Source: Gammaproteobacteria bacterium (GTDB lineage Bacteria > Pseudomonadota > Gammaproteobacteria > Diplorickettsiales > Diplorickettsiaceae). From it: DNA of 64,000 bases. The stretch spans positions 1 to 64,000 of the forward strand of contig VBOA01000008.1 of the NCBI GenBank assembly GCA_005877695.1, given 5' to 3'. The notes beneath the pieces were generated by a model. It was not told the DNA's origin and did not search any database. It saw nothing but the letters and a program-made list of their open reading frames with translations. This document shows positions 56,623 to 64,000 of the stretch, in pieces. The number at the start of each line of letters is the position of its first letter. The first letter of the stretch is position 1. The position numbers and the translations under genes are program-made.

Positions 56623-58641
56623 ATGAAATCTAAATTAAAACTGGCTAAGCTAGAATTAAGCGTTTTTCTTCTACTAGAAAAAACTAATAAAGAATTTACG
56701 CATAAATGGGAAAAGCGTCAAAATCCAGATAATGAACTGAGCTTTCAAGATTGCATACAAAACTACCAAACGGTTAGAGAATTAATTGAACATAATCGAA
56801 AAAAAAATACTACCAGTCTCTTGCTTGAGTCTTATTATTTGGAAGCCTGGCTGGGTGAAATTCAGTCTCACCTTAATGATTTACCTCAAAATCCCTCCAA
56901 TGAAGATATTGTATCAAGTAATGATGAAAATATTAAAAAGCTTACAAGATCTTTCTATCGTCTCTACTATAAAGCTAAAGCATTAAACCTCCAAGGTCAA
57001 AAAAATAAAAACAAAGCATTACTTAAAGATTATCACGATCTTTTCAAAAAAATTTCTGAAAATTTTTCTTCTTGGGATAATACGATTTATGAACGCAAGG
57101 CAGCCTATTATTATAATTTAGCTGAAAATCTAATTAATGAAGCACATGAATTATCTGAAGATGTTCTTGATTTTGATCTTAAAAAAACGCTTCTTTCAAC
57201 GAGTATAACCTGTTTAGAGACTGCGCATAATTTTTATGAGCAATACGGGCAACACCAATATGCAAACGAAACCTTGCAATATCAAAAAAAGATTGAGGAT
57301 CAATTAAAACAGCTAAAAAAATTTCATCAATCTGCTTCGAAAACTAAAAAAACTACAAAGTCTATTCCTAAAACTTCTATTGACTCAAAAATTAAGCTAC
57401 AAAAATCTCTTGAACCCAAGCAAGATGGACAGCCTGATCCCTCCTCATCATCGTTATCGAGAAAAAGAATGCATTGGAAAAATTCTGATGAAGAACGACC
57501 CGTTCGTAAACAGCTACGAAAAACTTTTCCAGATAAACCCATAATAAAAAAATCAACTGAAAAAGAAAAATCTTTTGAAACGCCGCTTTATCCCTCTCCG
57601 TCTACATTAAATAATGAAGAAGCATTAATACAACACCGAGAAGAAGAATTTAAACAAGTTCTTAATCAGATATCTATCGATGATCCTTTTCGATTTTATG
57701 CTCAATTATTTTATAAACTGAATCAACAACTTCATATTTATTCTAAAGAGAGTTCAAACCACACCTTATTAACTCAACTTTCATGGTTAACACTCTCTCA
57801 ACAATTAATGGATCTAATACCCCATAAAAATCTACAGGATAGCGAAGACTTGCTTAAAATAAACGATATTAGAATAAAATTCTTAGACAAACATAAGAAA
57901 AATCTCAACGTCATTAGCCAACAAAAACGCAATGAAGCTTATTCCACTTACGAACTCTCAGATTTGCGTTCTAGAAATCTACAAATTTTACTCATTGATG
58001 AAGTCTTCGATTATTATTACGGTCTTGAAGCGTTTAAACAAACCTCCGCTGCCCTATCTTTTTTAGATTTAACATCGCAGGTCATTAAAAATTATCGTTT
58101 TAAACCCTTTGAAGAAATCAAAAATACCATTCAGTCTGTCCATAAACTTAATGAAAGCCTATTTTATGCCAAACTTTTACGTGAACTGATTAAGTTTCAT
58201 GTTTGCCAAGAAAATGCTAACTGGCAAAAATCTACTTTTTCATCCGAAAATAAAGCTAACCTGAACAAGGAATATCTAAAAATATTAACGATTGCGGAAA
58301 ACTTTGCTGAACAATCAAATAGAGAGCGCCAAGACTTAAGAAGAAAAATCCAACTGCTTAAAACTCATCTTTTACAACAATTTGAACCAAACTCAATGCC
58401 AACTACCCATTCGATGAGTTCTTTTTTCCAACCTATTCAGCGATCTTATTCAATTGAAGAACTAATTAAAATACTACAGGAACATTTTCAATGTTTATTA
58501 AAGTACAAAGCCCCTGGAATCCATTCGCAAGATATCTACAAGCATTTAGTACGATTCATCCATACTCATTGTAAAGAACAAGTAGAAATGAATAATTCAT
58601 GGACATCACAACTGTCAAACATACCCTTTTTAACATTCTAA
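56623..58641 (+). CDS. Large hypothetical TPR-like protein, putative effector (672 aa)
   Basis: The protein has 672 residues and no known enzymatic motif. The N-terminal helical part holds LLLESYYLEAWLGEIQSH and IYERKAAYYYNLAENLI, then AHNFYEQYGQHQYANE, a TPR-like helical-pair pattern also seen in the neighbours at 58750 and 59162 and at 39655. A polar, Lys/Ser/Pro-rich linker spans about residues 235-330, followed by a second helical domain (about 340-670). No signal peptide or membrane helix. The start is ATG 56623, with no strong ribosome site. The PmrA-box-like promoter supports effector status; this is inference. Confidence 0.6.
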   Translation: MKSKLKLAKLELSVFLLLEKTNKEFTHKWEKRQNPDNELSFQDCIQNYQTVRELIEHNRKKNTTSLLLESYYLEAWLGEIQSHLNDLPQNPSNEDIVSSNDENIKKLTRSFYRLYYKAKALNLQGQKNKNKALLKDYHDLFKKISENFSSWDNTIYERKAAYYYNLAENLINEAHELSEDVLDFDLKKTLLSTSITCLETAHNFYEQYGQHQYANETLQYQKKIEDQLKQLKKFHQSASKTKKTTKSIPKTSIDSKIKLQKSLEPKQDGQPDPSSSSLSRKRMHWKNSDEERPVRKQLRKTFPDKPIIKKSTEKEKSFETPLYPSPSTLNNEEALIQHREEEFKQVLNQISIDDPFRFYAQLFYKLNQQLHIYSKESSNHTLLTQLSWLTLSQQLMDLIPHKNLQDSEDLLKINDIRIKFLDKHKKNLNVISQQKRNEAYSTYELSDLRSRNLQILLIDEVFDYYYGLEAFKQTSAALSFLDLTSQVIKNYRFKPFEEIKNTIQSVHKLNESLFYAKLLRELIKFHVCQENANWQKSTFSSENKANLNKEYLKILTIAENFAEQSNRERQDLRRKIQLLKTHLLQQFEPNSMPTTHSMSSFFQPIQRSYSIEELIKILQEHFQCLLKYKAPGIHSQDIYKHLVRFIHTHCKEQVEMNNSWTSQLSNIPFLTF

Positions 58642-58686
58642 TTCCTTTTCATATCAAACTGGATTCATAATTAGGCTGACATCCTA

Positions 58687-58703
58687 TTTAATAATACGTT
58701 AAG
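58687..58703 (+). promoter_or_regulatory. PmrA-box-like tandem half-sites upstream of the 58750 gene
   Basis: TTTAAT (58687-58692) - AATAC - GTTAAG (58698-58703) fits YTTAAK-N5-YTTAAK at 11 of 12 specified bases, with the same 5-bp spacing as the site at 56564. No strong -10 is seen; TTTACA at 58712-58717 is the best candidate. It ends about 46 bp before the start codon. Confidence 0.45.
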
Positions 58704-58749
58704 AAAAGAAATTTACAGTAATTCCAAAATTAAATATTGAAATTAATAT

Positions 58750-60144
58750 ATGCCAATACAGGAAAAATCTATTTTATTTGCTCTATCTCAATTTGAGAGT
58801 GTTGCTCAAACTAACAACCCACAAAAACTTGAAAATTACTTAATGGAATTGATGAGTTTAGCGAACAAGTATTATGATGAAATCTATCTTAAATATAGAA
58901 ATAATCCTGATATAGAAAAATTTAATTCTTGTAGACAAATTTTTAACCAAATTATGTCTATTATTAAATTAAAAGAATTGTCTACTCCATTAATTAATAA
59001 ACTTTACATTGAAGCATGGATATCAGCACTTTATTCAGATGTGCATGCTTTAAACTTGCAGCCAGAAACTGAAAAACAACTCAATGAATTAAACGAAAAA
59101 ATCCAAGCAATCAGTAACAAAAAGATCCGGTTTAGATTCAAAGGATGAAAGTTCCATTAGATTGCTAAAATATATTGCTAATTTTGAAGAAACTTGGAAA
59201 ACTAAGAAAAAAAGATTATTAGCTGATGCTACTTTTAACTTTGCAGAAACCTTAGTAGAACAATCAAATTTTCAGTCAGCATTCGACCATTTTGAAAGAT
59301 CCAAAAATTTATATGCAGAAGCAGCTAATGCGGCTATAATACCAATAAAAAAACGCTATTAGAATTTTCCAAGTAAACAATCATGCGCTTGCAAGAAATA
59401 AAAAACATGCACTTAGAGAATCGCTCTACCGAATTGGTAAAAGAATTGAGTATTTGTCTCCAAAGGCTTCCAGATTTTCCTGCAGAATGGACAATCGTTA
59501 AGGAGGCCCCTCTCTCCCAATCAATGAAGGAAAAGAATAGCCTATCATCGAAAGTAAAACGAAAATCTAATGAAGAATATACTTATCTTGGCGCTAAAAA
59601 ACAAAAATTAGATTTCCGAACTCTAGATTTTAAAAAAATACTAGATAAATTTAATGATCTTAATATAAATATAAATTTATCTGAGTTAACAAATACTAAG
59701 AAATCATTTTATGAGCGAAGGGCTATTGCGCACAATAATTATGCTATTTATCTAATAGAAGACTTAAATAATAAAGATAAAACCTATAATAATTTCAAAA
59801 AACTGAAGCTTTTAAAAAAATCTAAACAAGTTCTTATAAAATCGTCAGAATTTTATAAAAAAGCAGGCTTAGTTAAAGAAGAAAACAAAATTATAGAATG
59901 CCTAACCATTATTAATTTATGCCAAGACAATTTAAAAACTCAGATTCAATCACCCGTTCACCAAAAAGATTCAACAATAAAAACACAAGAATTTCCAACA
60001 AAATCACTAGCACTCCCTAAAGACAAAATGCGTCAATATCAAACTACTTTTTCTACTCGATTAGCTTATAAATTTTTCAACACTTATCTTCCAGAGGATA
60101 ACGTCCAAACGGCTAAACCCATTATAAAAAATATTTCCCCTTAG
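58750..60144 (+). pseudogene. TPR-like paralog of the 56623 gene, broken by frameshifts
   Basis: Three successive frames read as one protein. The first (58750-59148) includes PLINKLYIEAWISALYSD, matching YYLEAWLGEIQSH of the upstream gene. Near 59123, in AACAAAAAGATCC, a one-base shift leads to KRSGLDSKDESSIRLLKYI and ETWKTKKKRLLADATFNFAE. At about 59350, a run of seven A, a second shift leads to TLLEFSK, a TAA, and then in the same frame MRLQEIKNMHLENRSTEL (from ATG 59383) to the end at 60144, which includes SFYERRAIAHNNYAIYLIED and FYKKAGLVKEEN. The last piece might still be translated on its own. It is a tandem duplicate of the 56623 gene that is decaying. Confidence 0.65.
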
Positions 60145-60180
60145 CTATAAACTCGCTCTAGCGACTAAAATCCGGTAAAA

Positions 60181-60214
60181 TTGGGATCGAAATTTTCGTA
60201 CCATTCGATCCCAA
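60181..60214 (+). promoter_or_regulatory. Hairpin in the icd 5' region
   Basis: An 11-bp perfect inverted repeat, TTGGGATCGAA (60181-60191) and TTCGATCCCAA (60204-60214), encloses a 12-nt loop. It ends 18 bp before the icd start codon, with GGAG of the ribosome site at 60221-60224 directly after it. No T-run follows, so a leader hairpin or operator is more likely than a terminator. Confidence 0.5.
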
Positions 60215-60232
60215 ATAAGCGGAGTAGCGCAC

Positions 60233-61531
60233 ATGACTTACCAACATATTCAGATTCCAAGTTCTGGCGAAAAAATAACGGTCAATTCAGATTATTCTTT
60301 AAATGTACCCCAGCAACCGATCATCCCTTTTATTGAAGGAGATGGTATTGGAGTGGATATCACGCCAGCGATGCGATTGGTTGTTGATGCGGCCGTTAAC
60401 AAAGCTTATGGTGAAAAGCGACGCATCGCATGGATGGAAATCTATGCCGGAGAAAAAGCAACCCAGGTGTATGGATCGGATGTTTGGCTACCTGAAGAAA
60501 CACTTGCTGCGGTACGTGATTATGTTGTTTCTATCAAAGGTCCTTTGCCGACACCCGTAGGTGGAGGTATTCGCTCTTTAAACGTAGCATTACGCCAACA
60601 ACTCGATCTGTATGTTTGTCTGCGCCCCGTCCGTTATTTTAAAGGCGTCCCTAGCCCAGTTTGTGAACCTGAAAAAATCAATATGGTTATTTTTAGAGAA
60701 AACTCTGAGGATATTTACGCCGGAATAGAATGGGAAGCCGACAGCAAACAAGCTAAACAATTAATTACTTTCTTACAACAGGATATGGGTGTTAAAAAAA
60801 TTCGATTCCCTGAACATTGCGGCATAGGCATTAAACCGGTATCGAAAGAGGGGTCGCAACGCTTAGTAAAACGAGCCATTCAATACGCCATAGACCATGA
60901 TCTACCTTCGGTAACCTTAGTGCATAAAGGCAATATCATGAAATTCACTGAGGGTGCCTTTAAAGATTGGGGTTATGCCGTAGCCAAAGAACAGTTTGGC
61001 GCAGAACTACTGGAGGGTGGACCCTGGATGCGTTTAAAAAATCCAAAAACTGCAAAAGAGATTATTATCAAAGATTTTATTGCTGATGCTTTCTTACAGC
61101 AAATTCTATTGCGACCTGCAGAATATAGTGTGATAGCCACATTAAATCTGAATGGTGATTATATTTCGGATGCTTTAGCCGCACAGGTCGGTGGTATTGG
61201 TATTGCACCAGGTGCCAACCTAAGTGACAAAGTGGCTATGTTTGAAGCGACTCATGGCACAGCGCCCAAATATGCTGGTCAAAATAAGGTCAATCCTGGA
61301 TCATTGATCCTATCTGCAGAAATGATGTTACGACATTTGGGTTGGAATGAAGCAGCTGATCATATCATCACGGGTATGGAAGCCGCCATACAAGCCAAAA
61401 CGGTCACTTATGATTTTGCGCGTTTAATGAGCGATCCCAAAGAAGTCAGTTGCTCTGATTTTGCTCAAGCTATCGTCAATCACATGTGCAATCAGCAAAC
61501 ATTAGCCTCCATCACTTCCACTTCCGTATAA
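60233..61531 (+). CDS. icd: Isocitrate dehydrogenase [NADP+]
   Basis: The protein has 432 residues. [18 protein letters not shown], the phosphorylatable-Ser region [34 protein letters not shown], and [20 protein letters not shown] are the conserved Icd parts; the E. coli-type loop with Ser is intact, so AceK control is possible. It oxidises isocitrate to 2-oxoglutarate in the TCA cycle. A 5' hairpin may influence its translation. Confidence 0.96.
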   Translation: MTYQHIQIPSSGEKITVNSDYSLNVPQQPIIPFIEGDGIGVDITPAMRLVVDAAVNKAYGEKRRIAWMEIYAGEKATQVYGSDVWLPEETLAAVRDYVVSIKGPLPTPVGGGIRSLNVALRQQLDLYVCLRPVRYFKGVPSPVCEPEKINMVIFRENSEDIYAGIEWEADSKQAKQLITFLQQDMGVKKIRFPEHCGIGIKPVSKEGSQRLVKRAIQYAIDHDLPSVTLVHKGNIMKFTEGAFKDWGYAVAKEQFGAELLEGGPWMRLKNPKTAKEIIIKDFIADAFLQQILLRPAEYSVIATLNLNGDYISDALAAQVGGIGIAPGANLSDKVAMFEATHGTAPKYAGQNKVNPGSLILSAEMMLRHLGWNEAADHIITGMEAAIQAKTVTYDFARLMSDPKEVSCSDFAQAIVNHMCNQQTLASITSTSV

Positions 61532-61837
61532 ATGAACATTTTATAAGCTTTTGTTAAATTAAGAGGAGAATTCCAATTTTCCTCTTAAAATTACCCATTT
61601 TAGTACTTGCCGTCTTTTAAAAAAGCACAAACCCACTATCAAAAAATACCCCTTCCTAGTTTTTGCAGTTAAAAGGCTTAAAATTACGCAAACTCGCAAA
61701 TCTTTAAATTTCGACTAGGCTAAAAATAAAGGGAAATAATTTTTTCAACATGGACTACCCAGCTTGTATAACAACAGTGAAACTCGCCTTTATGTGAGCA
61801 ATCACGGATTTTATACGCTTCGAATAGGAGGGCTACC
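61532..61837. other. Intergenic region between icd and clpA
   Basis: An 8-bp stem TAAGAGGA/TCCTCTTA (61560-61567 and 61580-61587) with a 12-nt loop lies 29 bp past the icd stop codon and is a terminator candidate, though only AAAATT follows. The rest is non-coding. No clpS gene, which usually precedes clpA, is seen. The clpA ribosome site AGGAGGG stands at 61826-61832. Confidence 0.5.
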
Positions 61838-64000
61838 ATGTTTAGCAAAGAGCTTGAAGTTAGTTTAAATTCGATATTTAAACAAGCCCGTGAAAAACGT
61901 TATGAATATTTAACGGTTGAACATCTATTGTTAGCGCTTTTAGATGAACCTTCAGCCATTGCCGCATTAAAAGCATGTGGAGCAAATTTAAATAGACTTA
62001 AGAATGAGATTAGTAATTTTATTGCGGCAACCACTCCACTGTTCCCTTCTGCTGATCCTAATCTGGATATACAACCTACATTAGGTTTTCAACGTGTTTT
62101 ACAGCGCGCTATTTTTCAAGTACAATCCAGCGGAAAAACCCAAGTACATGGCGTTAATATCTTAGCCGCTATCTTTGGCGAACAAGATAGTCAAGCAATT
62201 TATTTTTTACGTCGCGAAAATATAACGCGTTCAGATATATCGAATTACATTTCGCAAGGACTACCTAAATTACAGGATAATTTGGAGCCAAAATTAAATC
62301 AGTTTGTCACTGAGGAAGAAGTCACGATAGAAGGTCCGGGAAATAGTCCATTAGAACTGTATGCAATCAATCTCAATAGCAAAGCACGTCTTGGAAAGAT
62401 TGATCCACTCATCGGTCGTGAGGAAGAATTAGCACGGGTTATTCAAATTCTTTGCCGACGTCGAAAAAATAATCCTTTATTAGTGGGTGAAGCCGGTGTT
62501 GGTAAAACCGCGATTGTGGAAGGACTTGCTAAAGCCATTAATGAAAAAAAGGTTCCTGCAGTTCTTGCTAATAGCATTATTTATTCTTTAGATCTCGGTA
62601 GTTTATTGGCTGGGACTAAATATCGCGGAGATTTTGAAAAAAGATTTAAAGCTTTATTAGCACAACTTAAACAAGAACCTCAATCTGTCCTCTTTATTGA
62701 TGAAATTCATGTCGTCATTGGCGCCGGTGCTGCCTCGGGCGGTGTGATGGATGCTTCTAATTTAATTAAACCTTTACTCACCACCGGAGAATTAAAATGC
62801 ATCGGTGCTACCACTTACCAAGAATATCGTAGCATTTTTGAAAAAGATCGAGCTTTAGCAAGACGTTTTCAAAAAATTGATGTCCCTGAACCAAATTTAG
62901 AAGAAACCATTGCTATTTTACGTGGACTGCGCGATAGGCTGGAAGAGCATCATCATGTTAAATATCGTATGACCGCCTTACGCGCTAGCGTAGAACTTGC
63001 AGCGCGTTATTTACCAGACCGATTCTTACCTGATAAAGCCATTGATATCGTTGATGAAGCCGGGGCTTATCAGGCCTTACGACCTAGCCATAAAAGGAAG
63101 CAAGTCATTGGCATCCATGAAATCGAAGCCATTGTAGCTAAGATGGTACGTATTCCTACACGAAATGTTTCTGCTTCGGATAAGAGTCGCTTGCGTCATT
63201 TAGAAGAAAAATTAAAAGCACGTGTATTCGGGCAAGATATAGCCATTGAAAATCTCTGTGCAGCCATGAAATTAACGCGTTCTGGTTTAAGAGAAACCAA
63301 TAAAACCATAGGATCTTTCCTTTTTGCCGGACCAACCGGTGTAGGAAAAACAGAAGTGACGCGTCAACTCGCAGAACTCATGGGTATTGAATTACTTCGT
63401 TTTGATATGTCTGAATATATGGAAAGACATAGTGTGTCTCGTCTAATAGGAGCTCCTCCAGGCTATATTGGTTATGATCAAGGAGGTTTACTCACTGAAG
63501 CGGTAACTAAACATCCTCACGCTGTTTTATTACTGGATGAAATTGAAAAAGCACACCCAGATATTTTTAATCTTTTATTACAAGTTATGGATCATGGTAA
63601 CTTAACTGATACCAATGGTAGAAAGACCGACTTTAGCCATATTATTTTGGTAATGACCAGTAATGCAGGCGCAGAACAATTTAGTCGGCATGAAATCGGT
63701 TTTACGCCTAGTTTGAATCAAGCAGAAAATTCAGAGGCTATCAAACGAGTATTTTCTCCTGAATTTCGCAATCGTTTAGATGCCACTATCTATTTTAATT
63801 ATTTAAATGCAACTATCGTCTCTCAAGTCGTTGATAAATATTTACTTGAATTAGAAGCTCAGCTTGAAAAGAAACATGTCACTTTACAGGTAGACAAACC
63901 CGCTCGAGTTTGGCTAGCTAAATATGGTTATGATAGAAGCATGGGAGCACGCCCAATGATGCGACTTATTCAAGAAAGAATTAAAAAACCCATTGCTGAT
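61838..64000 (+). CDS. clpA: ATP-dependent Clp protease ATP-binding subunit ClpA (3' end outside window)
   Basis: The open frame from ATG 61838 runs 721 codons to the window end without a stop. The N-domain starts [20 protein letters not shown]. The first AAA+ domain has [15 protein letters not shown] and [13 protein letters not shown]; the second [17 protein letters not shown] and [12 protein letters not shown]. It unfolds substrates for ClpP. ATAGGAGGG provides a strong ribosome site. About 35 residues or more of the C-terminus are missing from this window. Confidence 0.96.
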   Translation, partial: MFSKELEVSLNSIFKQAREKRYEYLTVEHLLLALLDEPSAIAALKACGANLNRLKNEISNFIAATTPLFPSADPNLDIQPTLGFQRVLQRAIFQVQSSGKTQVHGVNILAAIFGEQDSQAIYFLRRENITRSDISNYISQGLPKLQDNLEPKLNQFVTEEEVTIEGPGNSPLELYAINLNSKARLGKIDPLIGREEELARVIQILCRRRKNNPLLVGEAGVGKTAIVEGLAKAINEKKVPAVLANSIIYSLDLGSLLAGTKYRGDFEKRFKALLAQLKQEPQSVLFIDEIHVVIGAGAASGGVMDASNLIKPLLTTGELKCIGATTYQEYRSIFEKDRALARRFQKIDVPEPNLEETIAILRGLRDRLEEHHHVKYRMTALRASVELAARYLPDRFLPDKAIDIVDEAGAYQALRPSHKRKQVIGIHEIEAIVAKMVRIPTRNVSASDKSRLRHLEEKLKARVFGQDIAIENLCAAMKLTRSGLRETNKTIGSFLFAGPTGVGKTEVTRQLAELMGIELLRFDMSEYMERHSVSRLIGAPPGYIGYDQGGLLTEAVTKHPHAVLLLDEIEKAHPDIFNLLLQVMDHGNLTDTNGRKTDFSHIILVMTSNAGAEQFSRHEIGFTPSLNQAENSEAIKRVFSPEFRNRLDATIYFNYLNATIVSQVVDKYLLELEAQLEKKHVTLQVDKPARVWLAKYGYDRSMGARPMMRLIQERIKKPIAD

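Noticed and set aside
1..64000. CRISPR arrays, rRNA genes or complete insertion sequences
   Set aside because: No regularly spaced repeats, rRNA sequences or transposase genes with terminal repeats were seen; the Rpn-family genes are the only transposase-like sequences.

Overview
The window is AT-rich DNA from a gammaproteobacterium of the order Legionellales. I infer a Rickettsiella/Diplorickettsia/Coxiella-like intracellular bacterium. The evidence is the gammaproteobacterial gene neighbourhoods (lnt-leuS-lptE-holA-nadD-rsfS-rlmH; tsaE-mutL-miaA; glyA-nrdR-nusB-thiL-pgpA), the low GC content, the many recent frameshifts, and large coiled-coil or TPR-like proteins of the kind Legionellales secrete. 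Genus and species cannot be fixed from the sequence alone.

Positions 1-6.1 kb are an accessory region. It holds a truncated MazG-like pyrophosphohydrolase, an orphan HigA-type antitoxin, a broken and an intact Rpn-family (PD-(D/E)XK) gene, two convergent small heat-shock proteins (one with a signal peptide), a DUF1640 coiled-coil protein, small ribbon-helix-helix-like proteins, a Phd/PIN toxin-antitoxin pair and a protein that looks like a diverged ribosomal protein bS16. The region ends at a 3' fragment of tRNA-Pro (about 6022-6055) beside three TGTACCA repeats, which is the expected signature of an integrated element's end. It also carries a two-copy 65-bp element whose flanks are nearly identical while the hairpin between them has been replaced by a different but still complementary stem.

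Positions 6.2-12.4 kb are a decaying region: a remnant on the minus strand, a large coiled-coil gene broken by two compensating homopolymer frameshifts, an S24-like regulator, a VUT-family transporter, a broken D-amino-acid-oxidase-like gene and a response regulator.

Positions 12.5-38 kb are mostly housekeeping. Cytochrome c maturation genes are split into ccmFGH (12.5-15.4 kb) and ccmABC (24.7-26.9 kb), and ccmD, ccmE and ccmI are not seen. Between the halves lie udk, fabI, lolC, lolD, a response regulator, an S24-like regulator, ftsB, eno, kdsA and a hypothetical gene. After ccmABC come sohB, lnt, leuS, lptE, holA, nadD, rsfS and rlmH, then on the minus strand glyA, nrdR, nusB, thiL and pgpA. 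The riboflavin genes often found between nrdR and nusB are absent.

Positions 39.6-61.5 kb carry more housekeeping genes: ettA with a linker frameshift, tsaE, a GT2-GtrA glycosyltransferase, mutL, miaA, an MFS transporter, a RdgB-like protein, a DUF1338 protein, an AsmA-like protein, mutY, yggX, a purine nucleoside phosphorylase, an SDR, scpA, a site-2 protease and icd. Among them are three members of a paralogous family of TPR-like proteins (39.7, 56.6 and 58.8 kb). The two adjacent members have upstream tandem TTAA half-sites with 5-bp spacing that resemble PmrA boxes, which supports an effector hypothesis. The window ends inside clpA.
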